Shown one piece after another: positions 44,871-56,490 of a stretch of DNA of 64,000 nucleotides. Positions within the stretch are counted from its first letter, which is position 1; every line of letters starts with the position of its first letter. Below the pieces are notes generated by a model. That model searched no databases, was not told the DNA's origin, and saw only the letters and a program-made list of their open reading frames with translations. The stretch is taken from contig NC_081411.1 of the NCBI RefSeq assembly GCF_030272615.1, positions 210,621,744-210,685,743 of the forward strand. Reading direction: 5' to 3'. The stretch comes from Cryptomeria japonica. Taxonomy: Eukaryota > Streptophyta > Pinopsida > Cupressales > Cupressaceae. The position numbers were made by a program, and so were the translations under genes.

Positions 44871-45084
44871 GCAAGTTGATTATAAAAATTTTAAAAAAGT
44901 TTTAAACATGCAATTTATTATTTATATATTATATTTGTTATAGAATATAAAAATGATCAAAATCTTAAAAATAAAAAATAATATAAATAACTTGAAATAT
45001 ATAATTAACTAATTATACTCTCTATATATTATTTATATGTTATAATTAAAAAAATTAAAACCTAATTTACAAAAACTAAATAGA
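44871..45084. other. AT-rich part of unit B
   Basis: Matches 22020-22210 in unit A. No gene. Confidence 0.6.
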
Positions 45085-45356
45085 ATTTTTTTTTAAAAAA
45101 AAATTATATTAAAAATCAAGAGAATCCAGAACAAGGAGGCTAGGCCTCAACAAAACATAGCTGTCACTGCCATAGGACAACAAAAACCCAAGTAATCAAC
45201 AGGGTGTGTAATCCACACAAAAGAGTACTAATAAACTAACTGCATTATGAGAAGTCAACAAAAGCATCAAGAGAGGATGTCGTCATGGGGTTTAACCCAT
45301 GCCACCCATCCCTAAGGTCCTTCCATCCAAACAATGGTCTTCTGACTCTGACTCTA

Positions 45357-47050
45357 TGCCAGCATCTCAACTTGGGCGTAGGAGGGCTCCCTGTTATCTT
45401 TAATTTTGTTGTTCGGCTTCTTGAGAGCCTCCTCAAAGGAGGATAGGTTGTCCTCGTTGCGTCTCCACTCATAACCATCCTTCATCTCATTGATGAACAT
45501 GGTGGCATGACCATCCTTGAGGAACCTCAGGAGCTTGTGTCTCTCAATGTTCATAGTAGAGGCAACCTGCATGACAATTTTGAAGAATGTGAGTCTTCGA
45601 AAGGACTCAGTAAGGGCCCTAGATTGGCCTTCAAACCTATCAACATTCCTAATTTTCCAAATATACCAAAGAATATTGGCAGATAAAGTAAACCAAAAGA
45701 TATTAGCATCCTTTTTCAATCCTTTAATGTGCCCAGAAATAATTTTCGTAATATTCACAAGATTAGGGATAGAAAAGCCAAACATTAACTAGATTTTGTT
45801 AGCAATGGAGCAATCAAAGAAAATATGCCTGCCAGTCTCAGAAAGTTTACAAATAGAGAATAAATCATTATTATCATAATTCCTCTGGAGAGGAAGTCTA
45901 TTAATTATCATAAGCCATTTAAAGCACTTGATTTTTGGCTCGATCGGACTTTTCCATAGCATGCTGAAGGTCTTTGCCACTACATAACAGGCAGATCAGA
46001 ATACCATAAAATGTTAACATGATTAAAGATGGAAGCCTCATAGGTTAAGACAAAGTAAATGTTACGAGCCTTGATTTTAGCCAAAAGAGTACCATCAGCC
46101 CATTTAAAAGACAAAAATCTATGAGAATCAACATCATAGTCTTTAGGAAGACCAACGTCACTACAAGTTTTCTTAATCATGTTGTAGGTTCTTTTTTGGG
46201 TGGGGGGAAAGTTAAATTTTGAGCTGATATCTTCCCACGTAATAAGAGTATTATGTTCCAAAACGTCAATAAGATATTTGATCCCTTTGTTGGCCCAAGC
46301 TCTAGCCAAGCATCCTCGAGTAAGGGCCAAGAGTTTGCTAGCGTGGAAGAGATTTCACCATAAGGATCTCTCGCCATGAATTAGGTCACCATTGTTGACA
46401 CTAGTGTTGACCAAAAACCCCCTAACATGTTCCCAGGCTTTCCAAATAGACTTGAACACACAAGTGCCTTGGACAGAAATGGAAAAACCACCGGCCACAA
46501 GGTTGGTGAGAGGTAAACCCTTCCAATACTTAGCATTCTTAGGGACAACCCTCTCAATATTGTGTTTGATTAAAACCTTCCAAGGTTCTTGACCTTCGAG
46601 AGAATGGAAGATCCATTTAGCCGCAAGGGAAATACCTTGGATCCTGAGATTTTTTAATCTAAGGCCACCAAGAGATTTCTCATTATGGCACCACTTCCAG
46701 TTAATAGCATGTAATTTATTATTACATTTGCCATCAGACCAAAGGAACCGTCTAACAACCTTTTGAATTTCAAGGATCTAATAATTGCTAAACATCCAAG
46801 TAGAGGAGTAGTAGATATTATAGGAGGAGAGGATTTTTTGGCACACTTGAACCCTGCCAGCCAGGGAGAGGAATCTATTGTTCCATTTACTAAGTTTCTT
46901 ATCAATTTTCTCCTTAACCCAGAGCCACATATCTTTCAGGGAAGGGGACACCGAGAAGGGAACTCCAAGGTATCTAACGATTTTGTTAGGACCACCCCAT
47001 TGGTAGCCAAGGTGTCCAAACTAGTCAGGGGGGTGATCCATCCAGCCAAG
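45357..47050 (-). pseudogene. LINE-3 ORF2, thumb and zf-RVT part
   Basis: Continuing from the RT palm across the RE-B insertion, shifted frames read through the thumb (about 46900-46650) and a connecting region (46330-45980: WEDISSKFNFPPTQKRTYNM, FLSFKWADGTLLAKIK). Then comes a zf-RVT: KCFKWLMIINRLPLQRNYDN, CKLSETGRHIFFDCSIA (45980-45790). The last frame (45785-45357) has LSANILWYIWKIRNVDRFEG, the usual sequence after zf-RVT, and stops without an RNase H. Several frameshifts and stops are present. It would have been the C-terminal half of the LINE enzyme. Confidence 0.75.
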
Positions 47051-47055
47051 GAAGG
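47051..47055. repeat. Target-site duplication of RE-B, left copy (GAAGG)
   Basis: Identical to 62981-62985. Confidence 0.9.
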
Positions 47056-47999
47056 TGTTAGTGAACATATTTTCTCTTTGCATTTAAATGATTAATTTTA
47101 AAACTCTGTTACCTTCTTTTAAGAACAAATGGTTCACTAAATAGTTGGGTAAGTGTTTGTTCAAATCACCTCCCTCTGAATTTTTGCCTAGGTATAGCTC
47201 CCTATCTAGATTTTTCATAAAATGTGTTTTTGTTTTTATTTATATCCAAATGAAAAGATTTTAACCAAAAAGCATATAAGGCTGCCTATTTCATTCTTGG
47301 ATGAAAGGCTATAACTTTCCTCATATCTCATAAATAATGAAAACTGTCTTCTTAATTTTCAAAGTATGTAACTAAAGCAACTGAAACAAAGTTCAATATA
47401 CTTCTTCCAAATAAAGACGAACAGATTCAAAGAAAATAAATCCACCCGCAAATATGAATCTTTTCTAGAGTAAACAACACATTTCAAAGGAAAGATCATC
47501 AGAGGAATAATGAAAAACTGCAATGAAATAATCAAATACTATTACTTGATCAGATGAACATATGCAAAGACATGTTATCTATTCGGATTCAAAATACACA
47601 GATCTTTCTTCTCCCCAAAAACAATATGATCAAATTTCATATATATATATATATATCTTTATGTAATCAAAGACATAATGATACATCTGCCAATCTTTTT
47701 CCACCATAGATCCCAACCATCTGATTCCTCCTTTGATTAAAAATAGAAAATATCAAAACAAACACATGTCCAAGTTTTTTTTTTTTTAAAAACCGTTACT
47801 AAAATCTAACCCTTCTACCATCGATTCTACTTAATTTATATTCTAAACGGGGGGTCTCCCTGAAAACTCGACCACTCCCCAATAAAACATTTATGAAACC
47901 AACAGAAAGTATTTTGGGACAGTTGTCCCGAAGTTTTTGCATAACTATGAAAAATGTTTTTAAAAATAAAGAAAACTAGCCCAAAGTGGATGCATTATG

Positions 48000-50900
48000 T
48001 CATATTTCATCATCATCCTCTTCTCCATCTTCGTGAGTGTCATGAGCAGCCATGAGTTCCTGGATCATTGATTGGCTTGGGACTTTCATTGCATTAAGTT
48101 TCACCTTTGCCACCTCTTTATTCCACTTGTGTTGTACCATCTTCTCTGAGTGCTTCGGTAGTTGATCATTCCCAATGAAAACCATAGATTCAATCCTAGC
48201 CACCTTGGTTATATCCTCCGGCATGAAACTACTCCTAACTCTGATCTTCTCCATGTTCAACTAGAAAGACTTGACTACTTCCTATGTACTTAACCCGCAG
48301 ATTCCTAGTTCCTAGTCATGATCGGGATTAACCACTTTATTATCTTTGACTATACTACTCTGCAAATCCTGGAGTTCATAGACGGAGGTTTTTGCATGCG
48401 TAATTACCGACTGAAAGGTGAGCACCCACCACATGATAGTTTTCTTTAGCATGAAAAGTTGGCATTCATTAGATACCAGCTTAATTGAATGTTCTATCAA
48501 AAATCTGGTAGTTTGATACTCTTCAATTTTGGTAAACAGAGGCAAGACATTTTGCCATTTGTGCTCTTCTTTCTCCCATGGTACAAGCTAATTTTGGATT
48601 TTGGAAATCAAGCTCTGTACCTCATCACACAACTTCTAGGAGTCGGTTATGTATTTTTCACCATCTTTGATTACTTGTTCAATCCATTTTTGAATCACTT
48701 CAGCGATGCTCTTAGCCCGTTGAACTTGATTCATCAACTTCTTGTTTTCCGGAGAAGTTGGGTCAAAATTATCAGTGGCATGGGATATTGGAATTGCCCC
48801 AAGGCAACCGATGCTATTGATGAACTGAGCCAAAACACTTATATGTCTTTTAAGTTCTCTTTTCTCCCATCCATCCTTCTCTGACTGGGTAAGCATTTTC
48901 TTCACTAACACTTGGAAAAAATGGTTATCTGTATCCCTGCTCATCTTTCCCAACTCTACTTTTGTGATTTCAAAATCATCAGAACTGACCTCTTTGTTCT
49001 CATCTTTCGGTTTGTAAGAGGCAATTTCCACCATCCATTTACCAGTTTCCTCGTCATTGTTTAGGTGTGCGGTGGTCTTGAACCTTTTTGGCTTCGGATT
49101 CTTCTCAGAATACTTGGCAACCATCTCCTGAAGTGGAATGGTCATAGGAAGAAAGCTCCTTTTCTTGTTCACTGAGGTTGTTAACCATTTAGGAGTCGCA
49201 GCAGAATGAGAATTTCCTTCAATCATCTTTGGGGGTGGTGTCATAGCCACAGTCACTGTTTGGGAGTATAGAGCCCAAGCAACTTCACCATCCAAATCTT
49301 CAATTTCAAAGATCTGAGCTTCAAGCACGACATCTTTTACTCCCATATCCTTGACCTGGTCCATCCTCCTCTAGGTGACATTACGTGATCGAGTATGTCG
49401 AGGGGTACTGAAATCCAGAGTTGGGCTAGGTCTGCGTCTAGGCTGAGCCGAATTGATTTCCTTACCTGCACAAATAGGAGCACTATTAGAAGGACGTTTT
49501 GGTGAAGACATACTTCTCATAGAAAGGGACTTGGTGTCTAGCTTCATTGCTTTCTTCTTGACCACCCATGCCACGGTTCTGTCCAGAACTCATTCGGTTC
49601 TCAATTGAATGTCATCATTTTCCTCCTCATCCCAATTAATTGGGGGCATTTTAGTCTCTGTGTGGGCTAAATACCCTAGATCAAATAGTTCAAGATAATC
49701 TTCTTCAAGCCCTTTAATATCTATCTTTATTTGCAAAAAAAATAACCTGTTCTAGCACCAATCTCATATTTTCTCTTTTGAAGACTTCAAGTTCATCTGA
49801 ACAGTCTTCCCATAAATCTTCTAACTATGGCGTGGGAAGATAAGGCATTAAGCCAAGGCTCCGAGAAAATCCTTTGTTGTCAAACCCTTTTTTTTCAGCA
49901 TACAGAGAGAAATTAAAATTTCTAAGGTCTGCTCCTATACTTAGTGCATCAGACATTGAATTACAGGATAACACTCCCAGTTGTATTGGAAAATGACCTT
50001 CCCACTTGTCCTTAGGCTATGACTTCTTGACCACGGAAGTTAGTTGTTTGCATACTTCTGCTACGACAAAACAATCAAAACAGAAATGTGGAAGCTTGAA
50101 GGGTTCCTCTTCAAAGCCTCCTACTCGTATATAGCAAAAGCATGCGAACTGGATGTAAAAGCTTTTGAACTTCTTTATCAAGGACTGTGCATCATCTGAA
50201 ATCCGCTTGGCTTTTGTGCCTTTTAGGTCATGACACATATCGCCTAGGAATGCATTATGTACCCTTCTGAAATCTTGTAGGGCATTGTCTTTTTGTAGCA
50301 TTGGATAAAACTCATACACCGAAACATCTTCCTCAGTGGGTTGCTTGGGTATACCCGTTAACTCCTTGACACAGGCCAGACAATACAAAAGATACGAGGA
50401 CATGAAGAAGTTTTGTTGAAATTGCTGGGCTAGACTCAACTGCTCTCTCATCGAATCAGCAATTAACTCCGCCCAATCCAAATATTGTTTTCCTTCTAGA
50501 ACTAATTGTATATAGCAATATATCCAATCATCAAAGCTATAAGCTTTGGTAGAACCTCTGGCTCGATGCAAAAGAAGCATTACATCGTGGATATGTGGCA
50601 ACATGTGGTTCTTGTTAGGATTTTTAGGTAGTCTAGAACCACCTCTCTAAGGGACCTTCAACCAGAACTTCACCACATTATTCCTGTGTCTGGCTCTATC
50701 TGCATTGACCTCACAAATTGACTAAGCAGGGGAGAAATTAGAAAAATGATAATCCAGTATCTTGAACAATAAAGAAATCACTTTGCGGTTAATGGCAAGA
50801 AGGGTTTCGCCATTATCCCTTTTAATAGTTTCAGATACAGGGTCATCTTTGGCAATATACTCCCGAACCAGCTCTGGACAAGGAATTACTGGAGGAAAGG

Positions 50901-51078
50901 CTGTGGTTTCTAAAAGTCCACTACTCAAAATCTCTATACAAAAAGACTTATCAACACCCTTGAACACCCTTTCTTTCAAATCTTCAAGGTTCTCACCCTT
51001 CAGGTCAGTATCACTAGCTATGGCTTCTGTGGACCCCATACTAAAGACGTTTCCAAACAAATGCAGGGTGGACTTCAT
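48000..51078 (-). pseudogene. LTR-resident ORF, 3' LTR copy (function unknown)
   Basis: The start at 51078 gives MKSTLHLFGNVFSMGSTEAI. The first part (51078-50017) stays in one frame with two or three stops. A single extra A in an A-run near 49735 shifts the frame, after which it is open from 49574 to 48000 with a few stops. Sequences such as WIYCYIQLVLEGKQYLDWAE and EFYPMLQKDNALQDFRRVHN look like a globular helical protein. A basic linker rich in Ser/Arg/Pro (49574-49371) and a charged helical C-terminus ending EDGEEDDDEI follow. There are no retroviral motifs. I do not recognise the family. See 58966-62040 for the better-framed copy. Confidence 0.6.
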
Positions 51079-51096
51079 GATTTCAAAACAAGAAAC

Positions 51097-51175
51097 CTAA
51101 ACTTGATTGCAGTGAAACCTTTTGTATGAGAGAAAATGCAAGGGAAAACACTGGAGAAAATAAGGAAAGACTCAC
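51097..51175 (-). other. Candidate 79-bp leader intron, 3' LTR copy
   Basis: Donor AAG|GTGAGT at 51176/51175 and acceptor TTTAG|G at 51098-51097 on the minus strand, 18 bp before the LTR ORF start. Short, but above the usual plant minimum. No transcript evidence. Confidence 0.35.
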
Positions 51176-51555
51176 CTTCACAGCTGTATAATCGGATGAT
51201 GGCTAGCAGCAAGAAAGAATCCTATCCAGGGAAAATATAAACAAAAATCCAGCAGCAAGTAGCAAACGCAGAACACAAATGATTTTCATACCTTATTGAG
51301 AAAGGTAATAATACAGACACATTAAATGCAATGATTTCACAATTTCATTCCGAATGTGGCAAATTGGTAGATTAGACCCCCGCACGCATGCATTGAATGC
51401 TTGGCAGCATACTTTAAGAAACTGCCAGTTCCCGAAACATTCACTTACTTCAAAAAAGCCAAAGAATGACATCACTTTACAATATGGTTCTGCCTCTCCG
51501 TATTTAGCAATAAATGCACTTCTCAAAACATTAGAAACCACGGGACCCACCAGCA

Positions 51556-51935
51556 TTGAACCTGTATGAACATCTTGAACCAACTTCTTGAGTGTTCAAG
51601 TAGTTCAGGATATACGCCACGTCAAACTGTTGACCACTTTGCTGTGTTGAACACGTTGAACATATTTGAACCCTTTGAACTCAGTTCAACATGTTCAACA
51701 CAAATGTTATATCACCGAACAGGAAAAACTTTATTAAGGAGCCGCTGCAAAAACTTAGAGAAAATATTAGTATGAAGAACCTTTTCTGAACACCTTGGAA
51801 CCTATTGAACCAAAATGAACATCTTGAACCCAGTTCAGAATGGTTTGACGTGTTCAAGGAGTTTAATGAATTATCTGAACTTGACTTAAATGACTAGAGA
51901 AAGGATTTGAGGCCGCATTAAGGACTTGAACCAAG
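51556..51935. promoter_or_regulatory. TTGAAC/GTTCAA motif cluster in U3 (3' LTR)
   Basis: About thirteen exact TTGAAC or GTTCAA hexamers plus GTTCAG and TGAACA variants in 380 bp, some arranged as palindromes (TTGAACTCAGTTCAA). The cluster is located upstream of the LTR ORF. It is a possible binding-site array for a host transcription factor, and is repeated in the other LTR. Confidence 0.55.
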
Positions 51936-52018
51936 GTAATATGGTATGAGCTAGGACTCCAACATAAAAAGGAAAAGATGACCCACTCTCGCCATGAAGA
52001 ATAAATGATGCGGTAACA

Positions 52019-52167
52019 TTGGCTCTAACTGGGGATTGTATTTTTCAAAGGAAAATGCAAAGAACTCACAAACTCTATTTTTGCAAAACATAAAACAAAG
52101 GGGAAAGGGTTAAGGGCACAACCAAAAATACCTAGACTACTATGTACAAGTGACTCAAAAACTGGAT
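52019..52167. other. Short spacer between integrase and the RE-B 3' LTR
   Basis: Contains no clear polypurine tract. The minus strand directly before the LTR reads CAGTTAGAGCCAA, which is weak. Confidence 0.4.
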
Positions 52168-54027
52168 TTACAATTTATAGAGCTTGAGATCTTGCCCATT
52201 GTAGGTATAAGGCATGATCGTTCCGTTAGCATTGCTGAGTCTGAATGCATTTTGTCCTACTGGTTCACAAATTCTGAAAGGACCTTTCCACAATGAATCA
52301 AACTTACCATGAGCACCTTTAGACTCTCTCCTTTTGTCCCACTGTAGCACCTCATCTCCTACTAGGAAACCTCTTGGTCGAGCTTGGATGTCAAATATCC
52401 TCTTTACTCATCTCTGATGTTCTGAAATCCTATCCACCAGCAATTCTCTCTCTTCTTCTAACTTTGTTAGATACATGATTCTTTTCTCCAAAGCATTTTG
52501 AAAGAAGGAATCTTCCACTACTGTTTGCAGCTTGGTTGCTGATAACTCCAGTGGCAAAGAAAGTTTCGCTCCGACACCATACACAAGTTCAAAAGGTGCC
52601 ATTCCAATAGCCCTCTTGGGTGTGGTTTTGTCCGCCCATAAAGGCTCATATAACTTCTTATGCCAATTCCTAGCACTCTCGTCAACTAGCTTCTTCATGA
52701 TGACTATCAAATTCTTGTTGCTAGATTCGGCCAAACCATTGCCTTGTGGAAAATAATCAGAAGAATGTGAGAGGGAAATCTAATGATCATAGCAAAACAA
52801 GGTCAACTCTTCGGAGGAGAAATATGACGCATTATCTGTCACAATTTTCTGGGGTACCCCAAAACGAACTAGGATGTAATCCATGAGAAAACTACACACA
52901 ATCTCTGAGTTGGCCTTTTTGGTGCGAATGGCCTCTACCCACTTTGTAAAGTAGTCAGTTGCTGTCAAAATATACATGTGACTTGCACTGTAATGATGGT
53001 TTATTGGGCCTATGAAATCAATGCCCCACTATTTGAAAGGTTCATCCATCACTACAGGCCTTAGGGGCAGTGCTGTTAAATGTGGCTTTCCAGAAAACAA
53101 TTGACACTTTTCGCATTCTTTCACATGAATATAGGCATCCCGAAACATACTGGGCCAATAAAATCAATTTCTCAGAATTTTGAAAGCAGTAACAGATGAT
53201 AAGAAGTGCCCACCACAACCCTCTCCATGATAAGCTTCTAGGAGCTTTTGTTGTTGAGGTTTATCTACACACCTTAGGTATGTTCCATCTAAACCCTTTT
53301 TGTATAGAACATCCTGCCAAATTACATACTTTGCAGCTTTTAATTTTAAATTCCTTTGCTCTTTAGCCGACAGATGATTTGGGCAACTACCATAAGTTAA
53401 GTAGTAGGCCACATCAGAGAACCAAGTATCCTGCAATCTGACAAAAAGAGTTAATGGTAACTCTGCTTCAGTTTCCACCTCATTTTCCGCTATCAACCTG
53501 CATAAGCCTTGCCCTTTAATTATCTTCGTAGGACGAATATCTAAGTCATACTCCTAGATTTTCATCACCCATGTTGCTCTCTTATTTAGTCCAACCTCCT
53601 ACTGAGTCAAAATGCTTTCCACGGCTGAATCTGGAACAAAAACTATAGAGTGAGAATGTAGGATATAGTATCAAAACTATTTCATGGCTTTTACAACAGC
53701 ATATGTATGCTTCTCCATAGGTGAATATTTGAGCTCATGCTTCTTGAGTAGAGTACTCATGAACGCTATAGGCATTTCAACCCCATGTTCATCCAACTGC
53801 AATAGAATCCCAGACATAGTATGGTCTGATGCATAACAATACAGAATGAAGTCCTTCGTGAAATCTGGATTAACAAGAGTGGGCACATTTGCAACTGATC
53901 CTTTAATTTTCTCAAAAGCATTTTTGGCCTTTTCGGTCCACTTGAAAGGATGTTGCTCACTTAGTAAGCCAACAATGTGTTTTGTGGTCTCAGCAAACTT
54001 TGGAACAAATTTCCTCAAGAAATTCAC
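52168..54027 (-). pseudogene. RE-B RT-linked RNase H and integrase
   Basis: Connection/RNase H (54027-53560): HPFKWTEKAKNAFEKIK, FILYCYASDHTMSGILLQLD, KHELKYSPMEKHTYAVVKAM. Integrase (53496-52168): HHCC part with AYHGEGCGGHFLSS and CEKCQLFSGK. The core has WGIDFIGPI, IVTDNASYFSSEELTLF and LAESSNKNLIVIMKKLVDES, giving the D-D-E triad. The C-terminus has GDEVLQWDKRRESKGAHGKF and WKGPFRICE, without a chromodomain, ending LKLYKL. Several stops (about 53660, 53160, 52797, 52407) break it. It would integrate the element with a 5-bp stagger, as observed. Confidence 0.88.
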
Positions 54028-54239
54028 TTGACCAAAAAACGATCTTACTCCAGTCTAGCTAGAGGGTAAACTAAGATGCTGAATTGCATTAACCCTCTCG
54101 GGATCAATCTTGACTCCCTCTTTTGAGACAATATGTCCTAACAATTTACCCTCCGTGACGCAAAAAACTGATTTCTTAGGATTCAGAGAAATCTCGTGCT
54201 CACGACAACGCTGTAATACTGCACTCAAATCCTGGAAAT

Positions 54240-55000
54240 GATCTGTCCTTTTTTTTAAAACACCGTGAGGTCATCCAGATAAACTACAATTATTCTGTCT
54301 CAAAAATCCTTCAAAGAGGAATCCATAGCCCTTTGAAAAGTGGCTCCGACATTTATTAAACCAAAAGGCATGTAGTTGTATGCGAATGTTCCCCATGGAG
54401 TGATGAATGTTGTCTTGTGTTGCTCATGCTCTGCTACAAATGTCTGGTTATAACCAGAAAAACCATCCAACATCAACATCATCTCTGACCCGGACACTGT
54501 CTGTAAAATGTGATCCATATTTGGTAGGGCATAGTTGTCCTTCAGGCTTGCTTGATTCAAATTTCGAAAATCAACACAGATACGAATCTCCCCATTTTTC
54601 TTTCTTACGGGCACAATGTTAGCTACCCAGGTGGAATGGTGGATTGGATATATGATTCGGGCCTTAAGCATTTTCTCAACTTCCTTAGAAATTGCATCCG
54701 CCATGATGGGATTAAAGTTCCTCAATTTTTGCCTAAAAGGAGATACGCCTGGCTTCAGCGGGATCTGATGTTGAAAATGTCCATTTCTAAACTCCTTCAG
54801 ATCATCATAAGACCAAGAAAAAACATCAATGTACTCCTTAAGCAATGTACCAAGTGCTCTCTTTTCCTCCGCAGAACAACACCTGTCGATTGTCACTTCT
54901 TTTGGATTAGCTTCATCTTCCAAATTTATTTTCTCACAATTTCCTCTCCCGTCATCCTTGGGAACTTTGTTACCTATGAATGCATCATCTCTCGTGAAAA
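54240..55000 (-). pseudogene. RE-B reverse transcriptase
   Basis: Open from 54923 for about 207 codons. It has LLKEYIDVFSWSYDDLKEF (N-terminal), STWVANIVPVRKKNGEIRIC, VDFRNLNQASLKDNYALPNM, LMLDGFSGYNQ, FAYNYMPFGLINVGATFQRA, then a TGA at 54300 and the catalytic VVYLDDL just beyond. A frameshift at a T-run near 54250 follows. The protein matches Ty3/gypsy RT throughout. It lies in the same frame as the protease and RNase H upstream, which supports a single polyprotein. Confidence 0.9.
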
Positions 55001-55187
55001 ATCTCTCCAGTGTCAGTAACCCTTTTGAAATTTTGTTACCTTTAAGCTGAGTAAAGCTATTTGTAGGATCTACCTCTGGGTCTGGACTAAACCCTTTGCA
55101 AACATTCTCAGAGCCTTCAAAATATGATTGAGAAAATGATTGAGCACATTCTAGGAAATCTTTGATCTATGCATCTGCATCAAAAAC

Positions 55188-55649
55188 CTACCAATGATCT
55201 ACATTATCAGGAACACTGGGCCTATAGATCATTTCAATCCTATATGAGTTATCTTTAAAATCCGGATGTGGTAATAAAAGTGAGGCAGACACAACCAATG
55301 AATCTGCCCTACTATTTTGTTCCCTCAGAATTGCTTCAATCGAGAAGGCATCAAAGAATTCTAACTCATCCCAAACTCTATTCCTGTAATGCCTCAACCT
55401 GTCATTCTTAACCGTATAGACATTCCTCACCTGCCTAACTATTAACTCTGCATCACCTTTGACTTTAAGCAACTTAATTCCTTTACATTTAGCCTCACTT
55501 AATCCCAACAATAGTGCCTCATATTCAGCAGTATTATTAGTGTTTTTAAAATCCAACTTGAAGGAAAAGGGGAAAATATTACCAGTTGGTGACAACAAAA
55601 CCACCCCTGCTCTAGAACCAGAGTTAGCGCAGCTTCCATCAAACTCCAT
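55188..55649 (-). pseudogene. Extra RNase H domain of RE-B, located upstream of RT
   Basis: MEFDGSCANSGSRAGVVLL (first Asp), NNTAEYEALLLGLSEAK (Glu), KGDAELIVRQVRNVY (second Asp) and REQNSRADSLVVSAS (last Asp) are the complete set of RNase HI acidic motifs. The domain follows the protease with only a TAG at 55650 between them, and is followed by RT in the same frame. In Tat elements the comparable domain lies between RT-RNase H and integrase, as in RE-A here. The upstream position is the odd feature. RE-B also retains the normal RT-linked RNase H, so it has two. Confidence 0.85.
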
Positions 55650-56480
55650 CTACCATAGTCCACCAAGTTCATCAGCTACCTCATTCGTTTTCTTTGCACT
55701 AGGTGCAAGGACAAGATAGTTTCCAAACTCACACTCCTGAAACAGAATCTGGGCTTTCAGGTTATCTGAGGGAAATATAGTATACTTATTCTTGGGTTCA
55801 GGTTCAAGCTTGATTTTTTGGTTTCCAAGGGGAATAACAGCTTTAGACCAGTCCATTTTGATTTGGCCTCCAAGATCCTTGCAAAATGTCCTACTCAGAA
55901 GCATTCCGTAGCTCGCCAGAATATCAGCAACCAGTATAGTTAATCTTACTCTTTTGTTTGGGCACGCTACCTGGACGTCCTTTACCTGACCAATAAGAGG
56001 AACCCATTTTCCATCCATTGAAAAGCATCTCCCAAACATTTTAGTAAGGGTTAAACCTAAAGATTTAGCCACAGGAGAAGGCATTATATTGTCTAAAGCC
56101 CCTAAGTCAATTATGCAATTACTTATCTTTTGGCCATTTAGGAGAAGGGAAATATAGAAAGGTTCAGGTTTCCGAATCTCAACCTCATGCCCAGACCTTG
56201 TATCATGAAAAGCACGGGGATCTGCCAGATTAGCTAATGAGCAGGGGATAGATGAAGACCCTTCTGCAGCAGCTAAATCACTACTTTCCATACATCGGTG
56301 TACTTGGGACTCCGAAAAGGAATCCCCTTTAATGTATTTGACCAGTTTATCCAACTCTTCTGGGTTAAGCTTTAAATATTTAGTGGTAGGTAGTCGAATG
56401 GTAGAGGCCTTACAGAATTTGATGATATCAAAGGAGGAAGAAGAGGAAGAGCTCTTATGATCTTCATGGTTCCTTTGCAA
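55650..56480 (-). pseudogene. RE-B protease region
   Basis: The frame from 56480 contains PFYISLLLNGQKISNCIIDL followed by GALDNIMPSPVAKSLGL, a retroviral-type aspartic protease flap and active site in which Asp-Ser-Gly appears as Asp-Leu-Gly. A Ser-to-Leu change by one C-to-T substitution would inactivate it. The second half has LILVADILASYGMLLSRTFC-like Leu-Leu-x-Arg, where the family has LLGR or LLSR. A long C-terminal tail (KIKLEPEPKNKYTIFPSD) leads to the RNase H. The protease would cut the gag-pol polyprotein. Confidence 0.75.
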
Positions 56481-56490
56481 AATCTTAACC

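Larger units (their letters stand above)
47056..52018 (-). repeat. RE-B 3' LTR (left), 4,963 bp
   Basis: Starts TGTTAGTGAAC and ends GCGGTAACA on the plus strand. It aligns end to end with 58018-62980. The segment 47056-47999, downstream of the ORF, is non-coding and includes TATATATA tracts and a poly-T/A run near 47777. Confidence 0.95.

Noticed and set aside
44185-44874. A 229-codon minus-strand frame
   Set aside because: Same artefact in the duplicated polypurine tract.
54552-55019. A 155-codon plus-strand frame
   Set aside because: It is the mirror of the RE-B RT gene on the opposite strand and has no recognisable domain.
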